The position numbers and the translations under genes are program-made. DNA of 33,472 bases, taken from assembly GCA_051000755.1 (NCBI GenBank), contig JBPCNZ010000046.1:1-33472 (forward strand), in the 5' to 3' direction. Source of the DNA: JALZAH01 sp051000755 (GTDB taxonomy: Bacteria; Actinomycetota; Acidimicrobiia; Acidimicrobiales; Palsa-688). The notes under the pieces are model-generated. The model was not told the origin of the DNA and did not search any database. It saw only the letters and a program-made list of their open reading frames with translations. Of this stretch, positions 24,925-32,906 are shown piece after piece. Numbering within the stretch: position 1 is the stretch's first letter; every line of letters begins with the position of its first letter.

Positions 24925-25575
24925 ATGCGAACCATGGTCGGGCTTCGGGTCGCACTCTCGGATCGACCCGGGGCACTGATGCGACTGGCCGCCACCATCG
25001 CCGAGCACGGCGGGAACATCGTCTCCATCGACGTGCACCGATCCGGTGTCACTGCTGCCGTCGACGACCTGACGATCGACTTCCCTGACGACGGTGACCT
25101 CGACCGGCTCCGTCAGGAACTGCAGGACAACGGGGCCGGAAGCGTGCTCTCCCAGTGGAACACCAGCCCGGTCGACCCGGTGGTGTCCGCGCTGGGTTAC
25201 GCCGCAGAGCTCATCGCCCAGCCCCCCGACCCCACCGACGATGGCCTGGCTCGGGCGGTCGGCAAGCTGTGTGGTAGGCCCGTAGCCTGGGTCTTACCCA
25301 CGGCCGAGGCCATCGGCAACGAGGCCGGCCGGTTCGCCATGGAGCGCCGTGGTGCCTTCGCTCTGCGTACCACGGAGCTGCCCGGCCGTCGCTCCGAATG
25401 GCTCCCCGGGGAGGTCTGGCTCCTGGCCGTGCCTGGTGCCGGCACCGGGCTCGTGGGGCGGGTGGTCTTCGTCGCCCGAGCCCTGGCCCAGGAGTTCACC
25501 ACCACCGAGATCGCCCGGGTCGAGGCCCTTCTGGCCCTCTACGAGCAGCTGGAGGCTCACCGGGCCACGACTTGA
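24925..25575 (+). CDS. ACT-domain protein with uncharacterised C-terminal domain
   Basis: This 216-residue protein has an N-terminal ACT domain (about 1-75): VGLRVALSDRPGALMRLAATIAEHGGNIVSIDVH, the usual beta-alpha-beta-beta pattern for binding an amino acid or other small ligand. The C-terminal 130 residues are not familiar. They include a helix, a GRPVAWVLPT strand and a closing part FVARALAQEFTTTEIARVEALLALYEQL, which is reminiscent of a GAF-like or other sensor fold. No catalytic enzyme domain is present, so it is probably a ligand-sensing regulator. The start is ATG 24925 (alternative ATG 24934). It stands alone on the plus strand between two minus-strand genes. Confidence 0.75.
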   Translation: MRTMVGLRVALSDRPGALMRLAATIAEHGGNIVSIDVHRSGVTAAVDDLTIDFPDDGDLDRLRQELQDNGAGSVLSQWNTSPVDPVVSALGYAAELIAQPPDPTDDGLARAVGKLCGRPVAWVLPTAEAIGNEAGRFAMERRGAFALRTTELPGRRSEWLPGEVWLLAVPGAGTGLVGRVVFVARALAQEFTTTEIARVEALLALYEQLEAHRATT

Positions 25576-25603
25576 GGGCGTGAGGGGTTGATGGCGTGAT
25601 GGC

Positions 25604-25704
25604 GTGAACCGTTCGTACCGGTGCGCGCCAGGTTGCGAACCGCACGTACCGTCCTGCGGAACTTTCGGTTCACAAGTCGATGAATACCGGTCTATCCGGT
25701 TCAC
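25604..25704. repeat. 101-bp imperfect palindrome with four phased GTGAACCG-type half-sites
   Basis: The element is symmetric about position 25654. Matching pairs are GTGAACCG (25604) with CGGTTCAC (25697), ACCGGT (25617) with ACCGGT (25686), and GCGAACCG (25635) with CGGTTCAC (25666). Within each arm the half-sites repeat at 31 bp, about three helical turns. It fills most of the 209-bp gap between the convergent ACT-domain and cinA genes. It may be a dispersed repeat, a protein-binding array or a large hairpin. Confidence 0.75.
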
Positions 25705-25784
25705 AAACGAGCCATCGGCGTCGTCGGCGGCAGCGGACACCACACCTCCGGCGATCAAGCCGGCGACCATGGCTGGCCCGAGGC

Positions 25785-27026
25785 CTAGCCGAGCAGGTGG
25801 CGCCGCAGGAGGTCCATGGCACTGATGGCGGTCATCTGCCGGACCCGGTCCCGGCTCCCAGGCCGGAAGATCCGCTTCGCCACCGTGGAGGAGGCGTCGG
25901 CCACCCCGATCCACACCGTGCCCACCGGCTCCCCCTCCGCCTCGGTCGGACCGGCGACGCCGGTCACGGCCAGGGCCACGTCCGAGCCGAGGACCCGCCG
26001 GGCCCCTTCGGCCATCTCCCTGGCTGCGGCCTCGCTGACCACGGCCTCGGCGGCGACGGCGAGGACGTCCCGCTTCACGGCGGTGGCGTAGGAGACGACC
26101 GACCCCCGGAACCAGGCGCTGGCGCCGGGCACAGCGGTGCAGCGACTGGCGATCAGGCCGCCGGTGACCGACTCCGCCAGCCCCAGGGTCAACGATGCGT
26201 CGACCAGCAGGCGCCCAACGGCGGCCTCCATGGTCTCGTCGTCGACGCCGAAGACCGCCGGTCCCAGCAGCAACCGAAGCTTGGCCTCCTCGGCGTCGAG
26301 CAGGCCGGTGGCCTGACCCACGGGGTCGGCGCCGATACCTCGAGCGGTGACGCGGACCTTGATCCCCTCGATGCCACTGGCCAGGAAGGCGATGGTCGGG
26401 TTGCCGGCGCCGTCGAGGGCGTCCAGGCGGGGGGCGATCAGCTCGGCCAGGGCCGACTCGGCCAGACCCCACGTCCGCAACGTGCGACTGCGGATGGTGG
26501 CGGCACTTCCCGAGCGGGCCACCAGGTGGGGCAGGACCGCCCGGGAGATCATGTCCCGCATCTCTGCCGGCACGCCGGGGACGGCATAGACCACGCCGTC
26601 GCCGACCGGGCAGATCAGGCCGGGGGCGGTACCTGTCGTCTGAAGGATCACCTCGGCTCCGCCGGGGACGGCGGCCTGTCGGAGGTTGTTGTCGGACATG
26701 GTCCGCTGGGAGCGGGAGAAGATGTCCCGGATCCGGTCGGCGACCTCTTCGTCGGTCACCAGCGGGACTCCCATCACCTCGGCGATGGCCTCCCTGGTGA
26801 TGTCGTCCTGGGTGGGCCCGAGGCCCCCGCAACAGATGACCGCATCGGAGCGGGCCAGCGCCGCTCGCAGGGCGGCAACCATGCGCCCGCTATTGTCGCC
26901 GACCTTGACCTGGAAGTGGCTGTCGATGCCGGCCAGGGCCAACTGCTCGCCGATCCAGGCCGAGTTGGTGTCGACGACCTGACCGAGGAGCAGCTCGGTG
27001 CCGATGGCGACGACCTCACAGCGCAC
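25785..27026 (-). CDS. cinA: CinA family protein (MoCF-like plus NMN deamidase domain)
   Basis: This is a two-domain CinA of 413 residues. The N-terminal molybdopterin-binding-like/ADP-ribose pyrophosphatase region opens with VVAIGTELLLGQVVDTNSAWI and includes CCGGLGPTQDDITREAIAE. The C-terminal PncC-type domain (about 255 onward) has LAESVTGGLIASR (usual Cys replaced by Val), SYATAVKRDVL and ALAVTGVAGPTEAEGEPVGTVWIGVA. Known CinA proteins recycle NMN and have been linked to competence and to tolerance in mycobacteria. The GTG at 27026 has GAGGAG ahead. It follows pgsA by 84 bp containing short tandem repeats and is co-directional with pgsA and rimO. Confidence 0.93.
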   Translation of the reverse strand: MRCEVVAIGTELLLGQVVDTNSAWIGEQLALAGIDSHFQVKVGDNSGRMVAALRAALARSDAVICCGGLGPTQDDITREAIAEVMGVPLVTDEEVADRIRDIFSRSQRTMSDNNLRQAAVPGGAEVILQTTGTAPGLICPVGDGVVYAVPGVPAEMRDMISRAVLPHLVARSGSAATIRSRTLRTWGLAESALAELIAPRLDALDGAGNPTIAFLASGIEGIKVRVTARGIGADPVGQATGLLDAEEAKLRLLLGPAVFGVDDETMEAAVGRLLVDASLTLGLAESVTGGLIASRCTAVPGASAWFRGSVVSYATAVKRDVLAVAAEAVVSEAAAREMAEGARRVLGSDVALAVTGVAGPTEAEGEPVGTVWIGVADASSTVAKRIFRPGSRDRVRQMTAISAMDLLRRHLLG

Positions 27027-27048
27027 GACGGCTCCTCGAGGGGCCGCG

Positions 27049-27090
27049 GTGCCGGAGACGGTGCCGGCGACCGTGCCGGTGACCGTGCCC
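27049..27090. repeat. 12-bp tandem repeat upstream of cinA
   Basis: Three 12-bp units GTGCCGG(A/C/T)GAC(C/G) at 27049, 27061 and 27073 plus a partial fourth lie 23 bases before the cinA start, between pgsA and cinA. They may be a slipped duplication or a protein-binding array. Confidence 0.7.
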
Positions 27091-27110
27091 AGCGAACCGC
27101 GGTGCCAAGC

Positions 27111-27722
27111 TCAGGACGGGGACAGGCCGTCGCCCGGTTCGACGAGGGTCTGGCTGAGGGGCGGCACCGGTGCGCGGCGGCTGTCGAGCAGGTACTGGGC
27201 CCCGCTGACGAGAGCCAGTACGACGGCGACCCACAGAAGATCCTGGCCCAACCAGGCGTGGCCCACCCCGGTCGCCGGCAGCAGCAGGAAGGCGATGGCC
27301 ACGTCCTGGGCCGCGGTCTTGGCCTTGCCCAGGGGCCGGGCCGGGACCGAGATCCCCTGACGGGCGAGCACGGATCGGTAGGCGCTGATGATGACTTCCC
27401 GCCCGCCGATCAGGGCCAGGGGCCACCAGCCGATCTGGCCGCCGGCGGCCAGGGCCACCAGCGCGCCGAGCACCAGGAACTTGTCGGCCAGGGGGTCGAG
27501 GAACGCCCCCGAGGTGGTGATCCCCTGGCGGCGAGCCACCCACCCGTCCACGAAGTCGGTGCTGGCCAGCGCCACCCACGCCAGGAAGGTGCCCCACGCC
27601 GGTCCGAACCGCAGGACAGCGACGAGCACGACCGGAGTGGCCAGGAGACGGACGAGGGTGATGCCGTTGGCCGGCGTGACCCGGGCGCTGAGCTCGAAGC
27701 GACCATCGATCCGCTCGGCCAT
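27111..27722 (-). CDS. pgsA: CDP-diacylglycerol-glycerol-3-phosphate phosphatidyltransferase
   Basis: This integral membrane enzyme of 203 residues makes phosphatidylglycerophosphate, the committed step to phosphatidylglycerol and cardiolipin. The CDP-alcohol phosphotransferase signature D-x2-DG-x2-AR-x8-G-x3-D-x3-D is complete in STDFVDGWVARRQG and GAFLDPLADK. Five or six hydrophobic helices follow the pattern of the family. The ATG at 27722 overlaps the rimO stop by one base (TGATG), so translation is coupled; the longer open frame upstream is antisense-like. A soluble Pro-rich tail of about 20 residues ends the protein. Other CDP-alcohol transferases are possible in principle, but the rimO-pgsA-cinA order supports pgsA. 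Confidence 0.92.
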   Translation of the reverse strand: MAERIDGRFELSARVTPANGITLVRLLATPVVLVAVLRFGPAWGTFLAWVALASTDFVDGWVARRQGITTSGAFLDPLADKFLVLGALVALAAGGQIGWWPLALIGGREVIISAYRSVLARQGISVPARPLGKAKTAAQDVAIAFLLLPATGVGHAWLGQDLLWVAVVLALVSGAQYLLDSRRAPVPPLSQTLVEPGDGLSPS

Positions 27723-29122
27723 CAGCGGGAACCTTCGGCGGCCGGAACCCCGGCCAAAGCCCCAGCGGCAACCCCGACCGGGACCGCTCCCCGACGAGGG
27801 CGCCCGACAGGCACGGCATGGAGGTCGGGACCTTCGGCCCCGGTGATCGTCACGTCGATCATGGCGCCGACGGGCACCTCGGCCGGCAGGGCGATGATCC
27901 CGTCGATCTCGGGCGCCTCCCGGTGGCTGCGCCCCACACCGGGGCTGTCGACGAGCACGGTGACCGTGGTGCCGATGAGGCCGGCACGACGACGGGCGGT
28001 GATGGCGTCCTGGATCTCGCCGCACTCGGCCAGCCGTTCGTTCATCACCTCGGCGGGAACCTGGCCGTCGAGGTCGGCGGCGTAGGTCCCGGCTTCGGGA
28101 GAGAAGGCGAAGAACCCGGCCCAGTCGAGCTCGGCATCGCCGAGGAAGCGGAGGAGCTGGTCGTGGTCCTCCTCGGTCTCGCCGGGGTAGCCGACGATGA
28201 ACGACGACCGGAAGGCGGCGCTGGGCCACTGCTCCCGTATGCGTTGGATCCGCTCGGAGAACCGGCGCCCGTCGCCCCAACGGCGCATGCGGCGCAACAG
28301 AGGGCGGGACACATGCTGAAGAGAGAGGTCGAAGTAGGGACAACCGGTTTCACCCATTGCCTGGATCAGACTCGGCGACAGGGCAGATGGATACAGGTAC
28401 AGCAGCCGGGTGCGGGCCACGCGCTCCGACACGGCCCGGACCAAGTCGACGATGGCGCCCCGCCGGCCCAGATCGCTCCCGTAGGAGGCCAGGTCCTGGG
28501 CGACGAGGACGATCTCGGTGGCGCCCAGGGCATCCACCTCGGCGAGGAGGTCGCCCTCCATCCGGGACCTCTGCTTGCCCCGGAACGAAGGGATGGCACA
28601 GAACCCGCAGGCCCGATCGCAGCCCTCGGCCACCTTCAGGTAGGCCCAGGGGGCGCCGGCCGGCGGTCGGGGAAGTTCCAGCAGATCGAAGGCGGCGACC
28701 CCCTCAGGGAGGCGGCCAGAGACAGCCAGGCCGGCCGAGTCAACCAGGCGGCCAGAGTCAGCCACGAGGTCGGTGGGACCAGGACCGGAGCGCGGCTTGG
28801 GCCCGAGGGTTATGGGCTGGCCGAACCCGGCGACGGCGTCGACCTCGGGCAGGGCGGCCGCCAGCTCCGAGCCGTACCGCTCCGCCATGCACCCGGTCAC
28901 GACCAGGCGCGCTCCTTCAGCGCGCCGCTGGGCGACGTCGAGGATGTTCTCGATCGACTCGGCCCGGGCCGCTTCGACGAAGGCGCAGGTGTTGACGACC
29001 ACCAGGTCGGCGGCCTCGACATCGCCGGCCGGCCCATGGCCCTGGGCCTCGAGCATCCCGGCCAGCTTGTCGGAGTCGACCTGATTCTTGGGACAACCGA
29101 GCGTCTCCAGCCAGTACTGCAC
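27722..29122 (-). CDS. rimO: Ribosomal protein S12 methylthiotransferase RimO
   Basis: This radical-SAM methylthiotransferase modifies the conserved Asp of ribosomal protein S12. The 466-residue protein has cluster cysteines at Cys10 (ETLGCPKNQVDSD, diagnostic for RimO), Cys46 and Cys78. The radical SAM triad is GCDRACGFC (168/172/175), and a C-terminal TRAM-type domain is present. The linker between the two domains (about 115-140) contains a short duplicated segment that reflects a 36-bp DNA repeat at 28711-28782. The GTG start at 29122 follows a GGAT motif. It overlaps pgsA and is preceded by a strong hairpin, so a rimO-pgsA-cinA transcript is likely. Confidence 0.95.
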   Translation of the reverse strand: MQYWLETLGCPKNQVDSDKLAGMLEAQGHGPAGDVEAADLVVVNTCAFVEAARAESIENILDVAQRRAEGARLVVTGCMAERYGSELAAALPEVDAVAGFGQPITLGPKPRSGPGPTDLVADSGRLVDSAGLAVSGRLPEGVAAFDLLELPRPPAGAPWAYLKVAEGCDRACGFCAIPSFRGKQRSRMEGDLLAEVDALGATEIVLVAQDLASYGSDLGRRGAIVDLVRAVSERVARTRLLYLYPSALSPSLIQAMGETGCPYFDLSLQHVSRPLLRRMRRWGDGRRFSERIQRIREQWPSAAFRSSFIVGYPGETEEDHDQLLRFLGDAELDWAGFFAFSPEAGTYAADLDGQVPAEVMNERLAECGEIQDAITARRRAGLIGTTVTVLVDSPGVGRSHREAPEIDGIIALPAEVPVGAMIDVTITGAEGPDLHAVPVGRPRRGAVPVGVAAGALAGVPAAEGSR

Positions 29123-29169
29123 CCGACGATCCTAGCGGTCCGGGTGGGCTGGCGACGGCGGGCACCACC

Positions 29170-29240
29170 CCGCCCCCGCACCCCCGCCGGCGCAACGGCA
29201 ACGCCCAGAAGGCGCGGCGGAGAGGGGGGGGCGGGGGCGG
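29170..29240 (-). terminator. Long GC hairpin after the DUF5679 gene
   Basis: A 16-bp stem with one mismatch (29170-29185 with 29225-29240, C-rich against G-rich) encloses a 39-base loop that itself contains the small hairpin CGCC-CAGAA-GGCG. It lies just after the zinc-ribbon stop (29245) and before the rimO start. No T-run is present; a strong structure-driven terminator or attenuator is likely. Confidence 0.5.
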
Positions 29241-29244
29241 CCTG

Positions 29245-29397
29245 CTACTTCTTGGAGCTGAGCATCCGGTTCATCTTGGTGCTGCAGACCGGGCAGCTGC
29301 CCTGGGCCGCGGGCCGGCCGTTGGCCAGGGTCACCTCGTTGCCCTCGAAGTCACGCTTCTCCTTGCACTTCACACAGTAGCCGTTGTAGGTGGCCAT
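29245..29397 (-). CDS. Small zinc-ribbon protein (DUF5679-like)
   Basis: This 50-residue protein begins MATYNGYCVKCKEKRDFEG. Two CxxC knuckles, YCVKC (Cys8/Cys11) and SCPVC (Cys35/Cys38), would bind one zinc ion. The middle has NGRPAAQG and the tail is basic (KMNRMLSSKK). The pattern matches the short DUF5679 proteins common in Actinobacteria, whose role is unknown; RNA or ribosome contact would suit the size and charge, but that is guesswork. ATG at 29397 has a GAGGAG run about ten bases ahead. It sits between thrB and rimO on the same strand and is followed by the hairpin at 29170-29240. Confidence 0.88.
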   Translation of the reverse strand: MATYNGYCVKCKEKRDFEGNEVTLANGRPAAQGSCPVCSTKMNRMLSSKK

Positions 29398-29462
29398 TCA
29401 GGCGATCTCCTCGTTGAGTGGGGGTTCCTCCGGGGCTCCCCGGGCGGACCAAGCGGTCTACC

Positions 29463-30323
29463 CTACCGACCGGGATCACCTTCTACGGTGACACCGTCGA
29501 GGTCGGGGGCCAGGCACAGCACCGCGCCGGGCACGCCATGATCGGCCAGCAGGCCCATCGCAGCCTCGGTGAGCCGGCCGACATCCCCTTCGGTGCAGAA
29601 CCCGAGGAGGCTCGGACCGGCCCCGGACCAGCAGGCGGCAAGGGCCCCGGCGGCGACCAGACCTTCGATGAGGCTCGCCGCCTCGGGGAAGAGGCTCCCC
29701 CGGTCCGCTTGGTGCAGACGGTCCCCGGTGGCCTCGGCCAGCAGCTGGCGGTGGTCGGCCAGCCCCGCCACCAACAGGCCCACGCGACCAACGTTGAAGA
29801 CGGCGTCGGCCCTGGTCACGGTGGTCGCTAGCACGGCACGCGCCGCCTCGGTACGCAGCTCCCGATCGGGGACCATCAGGACGAACCGCAGCGCCGGATC
29901 GAGCGTCAGCCGGCGGGCGACGGCACGACCGTCGATGGTGGCGGCCGTGACCAGACCCCCGAGGGTGGAGGCGGCGGCGTTCTCCGGGTGGCCGTCGGCC
30001 GAGGCGCCTTGCGCCAGGACGTCGGATGCCCCCGCCGCCGCCGCGGTGGCCACGGCCAGGGCCGCCGAGGATCCCAGCCCCCGGCCGACGGGGATGTCCG
30101 AGCACACGTGGATGGCCAGGTGGTCGTGGCCGGCGACGGCGGTCGCCACCCGGGCCGCCAGATGCTCGGCGCCGGCGGGAAGATCGGCGCCGTGGCCGTC
30201 GGCGGTGACGGTGAGCCGGTCGGCTTCGGTGATCTCCACGGTGACATGGAGATCCAGGGCCAGGGCCAGCGCATCAAAGCCGGGGCCGAGGTTGGCCGAC
30301 GAGGCGGGGGCACGGGCACGCAC
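29463..30323 (-). CDS. thrB: Homoserine kinase (GHMP family)
   Basis: This 286-residue GHMP kinase phosphorylates homoserine with ATP, the step before threonine synthase. The N-terminus MRARAPASSANLGPGFDALALAL is characteristic of ThrB, and the ATP-binding GHMP motif 2, PVGRGLGSSAA (78-88), is intact. The C-terminal motif WSGAGPSLLGFC supplies the third GHMP signature. The start is GTG at 30323 with no clear ribosome site. No thrC or hom is beside it; it stands alone between ftsK (46 bp upstream) and the zinc-ribbon gene. Other GHMP kinases are less likely because of the SSANLGPGFD start. Confidence 0.9.
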   Translation of the reverse strand: MRARAPASSANLGPGFDALALALDLHVTVEITEADRLTVTADGHGADLPAGAEHLAARVATAVAGHDHLAIHVCSDIPVGRGLGSSAALAVATAAAAGASDVLAQGASADGHPENAAASTLGGLVTAATIDGRAVARRLTLDPALRFVLMVPDRELRTEAARAVLATTVTRADAVFNVGRVGLLVAGLADHRQLLAEATGDRLHQADRGSLFPEAASLIEGLVAAGALAACWSGAGPSLLGFCTEGDVGRLTEAAMGLLADHGVPGAVLCLAPDLDGVTVEGDPGR

Positions 30324-30369
30324 GCCCGAGAGGGTAGAAGAACCAGAAGCGCTCAGGCTCTTCTGGGAA

Positions 30370-32835
30370 TCAGTCTGAGGAGCCGGATCCTTCGAGCTCC
30401 TCCACGGTCATCAGCACGGCCCGGGCCTTGGAGCCCTCGGAAGGACCGACCACACCGCGTTGCTCGAGCAGGTCCATGAGCCGTCCGGCCCGGGCGAACC
30501 CGACCCGCAGCTTGCGCTGGAGCATGGAGGTCGACCCGAGCTGGGAGCGGACCACCAGCTCCCGGGCCTGGACGAGCAGATCGTCATCGTCGCTCTCGTC
30601 GGCACCACCGCGCCCGGTCCCTCCGGCCGGGTCCTCACCGCTGCCCTCGACCCCCTCGACGTAGCGGGGCTCGGCCTGCTGGCGGCGCCAGTGAGCGACG
30701 ACCTTGCGGACCTCGTCCTCGTCCACCCAGGAGCCCTGGATACGGCGGGCCACGCTCGATGACGCTGTCAGCAGCAACATGTCGCCCTTGCCGATCAGCC
30801 GTTCTGCCCCGGGTTGATCGAGGATGACCCGGCTGTCGGCCAGCGACGACACCGCGAAGGCCAGGCGGGACGGCACGTTGGCCTTGATGACGCCGGTGAT
30901 GACGTCGACGGAGGGCCGCTGGGTGGCGATGACCAGATGGATGCCGACGGCGCGGGCCATCTGGGCGATGCGGACGACCGACTCCTCCACGTCGCGTGCG
31001 GCCACCATCATCAGGTCGTTGAGCTCGTCGATGACGACCAGGATGAACGGGAGCCGGTTGTGGGGGGTGGCCTCCGTCCCGAGCGGTGGGGCCCCGGTCA
31101 GCTCCCCCCGGTCGAAGGCGTCGTTGTAGCCGGTGATGTCGCGCACGCCCACCTCGGCCAGCAGGTCGTAGCGACGCTCCATCTCGTGCACGGTCCAGGC
31201 CAGGGCGTTGGCCGCCTTCTTGGGGTTGGTGACCACCCCGGTGAGCAGGTGGGGCAGGCCGTTGTACTGCCCCAGCTCGACCCGCTTGGGGTCGACGAGG
31301 ATGAGGCGCACCTGGTCGGGAGTGGCCCGGAGCAGGATGGAGGTGATGACGGAGTTGATGCACGACGACTTCCCGGCGCCCGTGGCCCCGGCAATGAGGA
31401 TGTGGGGCATGTGGGCCAGGTTGGCCAGCACCGGGCGGCCGGCGATGTCGCGACCCATGGCCACCTCGAGGGGGTGGACGGCCAGCTTGGCCTCGGGGGA
31501 CGCGAGGATGTCACCGACGGCGACCAGCTGCCGTTGGGTGTTGGGAACTTCCACGCCGATCGCGGAGCGGCCGGGGATGGGGGCCAGGATCCGGACGTCC
31601 GCCGCGGCCATGGCGTAGGCGATGTCGCGCTGGAGGTTGGTGACCTTGGCCACCTTCACGCCCGGGCCCAGCTCCAGCTCGTAGCGGGTGACCGTCGGTC
31701 CCACCGTCATGCCCACCAGGCGGGTCTCCACTCCGTGGGCGGCCAGGGCGTGCTCGAGGGTGCGGCCCAGTGACTCGACCATGCGTTGGTCGATCTCGGC
31801 GACCTTGGACCGCTTCAGCAGCCCGATCGAGGGCAGTTTCCACCGGCCGGGCTCGGCCGCCGGGCCGAGGGCGATGCGCAGCTGCTCGGGATCCTGGTCG
31901 GCCCCCTCCGCCTCCGGCGTGGGCGGAGCGCCGTTGCCGGCCGCGGCGGCCTCCTCGGCCGGCGTCGGGGGCAGCACGATCGGGACGGACCGGGCGGCGC
32001 CGCTCCCATCGTCTCCGGTCTCGCGGTCTCCGGTGGCGACCCCGTAGTCGCCGGCCGTACCGCCGGTGCTCGCGGTCTTGGGGCCGTGGGGATCGAACGG
32101 CGGTCGCACCGGACTGTCGGAGCGCCTCAGGGCATCCTCCTCGGCCCCGGCGCCGCCACCGTCGCCCGCCTCCCGTCTCCGGCCGGCCCGCTTCCCCATG
32201 GCGGAGGCCAACCCGGTGGCGGCGCGGCCGGCCCGGGCCACCCGGGCCGCGGCCGCCCTCGGCGGGCTGGCCGTCAACACGAGCAGGGCGAGGAGGCCGA
32301 TCACGATCAGGATGAAGCCGGCCCCCCAAACGGCCAGGCCGACCCGCAACGGGATGCCGATGGCAGCGCCGAGCACACCGCCGGCGGAGCGCAGGGCGGC
32401 CACCTGGTGGGTCCACCGGGTCGGTCCGGCGATGTCATCGGCCAGACCGCTGGTGGCAATCAGGGCCAGGACCGAACCGACGGCCAGGCGGCCGGGGCGT
32501 CGCCCCGTCTCGTCGCGGATGGCCGTCACCCCCACGGCGACGAGGGCGGCGGGCACGAGGACCTTCCCCAACCCCACCGCATCCCCCAGGAACCGGTTGA
32601 TGCCACGCCCCGTCGGGCCGATCAGGTTGGTGTAGGCGCCAAGCGCGGCGAGGGCCCCGGCCACGAGCAGGGCCCCACCCCAGACGTCGGGAGGCAACCG
32701 GGGCGGCGCCGCCTGGCGGGAGCGGTTCGGCGCCGGCCGGCCGCGACCGGGCGCGGTCGTTTTGCCCCGGGTCGGCGGCGGGCGGCGCTTGCCGGCGGGG
32801 CGGGATGGTGGGCGGCGACGGGCAGTGGTAACCAC
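30370..32835 (-). CDS. ftsK: DNA translocase FtsK/SpoIIIE
   Basis: This membrane-anchored DNA pump clears chromosome termini at division. The protein has about 821 residues. It starts with a basic N-terminal tail, then about four membrane helices (roughly 45-190), a Pro/Gly/acid-rich linker, and the alpha/beta motor with Walker A GATGAGKSS (near 480) and a Walker B ILVVIDELNDLMM in which the usual Ala-Asp after Glu-Leu is Asn-Asp. A C-terminal gamma winged helix follows (SMLQRKLRVGFARAGRLMDLLEQRGVV), which reads orienting KOPS-like sites. The start is GTG at 32835; GTG at 32862 is an alternative, and the open frame further upstream runs into the neighbour and looks non-coding. It is co-directional with thrB. 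Confidence 0.93.
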   Translation of the reverse strand: MVTTARRRPPSRPAGKRRPPPTRGKTTAPGRGRPAPNRSRQAAPPRLPPDVWGGALLVAGALAALGAYTNLIGPTGRGINRFLGDAVGLGKVLVPAALVAVGVTAIRDETGRRPGRLAVGSVLALIATSGLADDIAGPTRWTHQVAALRSAGGVLGAAIGIPLRVGLAVWGAGFILIVIGLLALLVLTASPPRAAAARVARAGRAATGLASAMGKRAGRRREAGDGGGAGAEEDALRRSDSPVRPPFDPHGPKTASTGGTAGDYGVATGDRETGDDGSGAARSVPIVLPPTPAEEAAAAGNGAPPTPEAEGADQDPEQLRIALGPAAEPGRWKLPSIGLLKRSKVAEIDQRMVESLGRTLEHALAAHGVETRLVGMTVGPTVTRYELELGPGVKVAKVTNLQRDIAYAMAAADVRILAPIPGRSAIGVEVPNTQRQLVAVGDILASPEAKLAVHPLEVAMGRDIAGRPVLANLAHMPHILIAGATGAGKSSCINSVITSILLRATPDQVRLILVDPKRVELGQYNGLPHLLTGVVTNPKKAANALAWTVHEMERRYDLLAEVGVRDITGYNDAFDRGELTGAPPLGTEATPHNRLPFILVVIDELNDLMMVAARDVEESVVRIAQMARAVGIHLVIATQRPSVDVITGVIKANVPSRLAFAVSSLADSRVILDQPGAERLIGKGDMLLLTASSSVARRIQGSWVDEDEVRKVVAHWRRQQAEPRYVEGVEGSGEDPAGGTGRGGADESDDDDLLVQARELVVRSQLGSTSMLQRKLRVGFARAGRLMDLLEQRGVVGPSEGSKARAVLMTVEELEGSGSSD

Positions 32836-32906
32836 AGCAGCCCCGAGCGTAACAGCAGTCACTCTGGCCACAGGCGACCGGCGTCCCGGAGAACCCCGGC
32901 CGGTCC

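Noticed and set aside
25604..25734. CRISPR-like array because of 31-bp spacing
   Set aside because: The conserved parts are only about 8-13 bp, half of them are inverted, and the whole is mirror-symmetric; no cas gene is present.
27818..29380. Plus-strand open frame of 520 codons opposite rimO
   Set aside because: It is antisense to rimO, whose cysteine motifs are complete; the plus frame has no recognisable motif.
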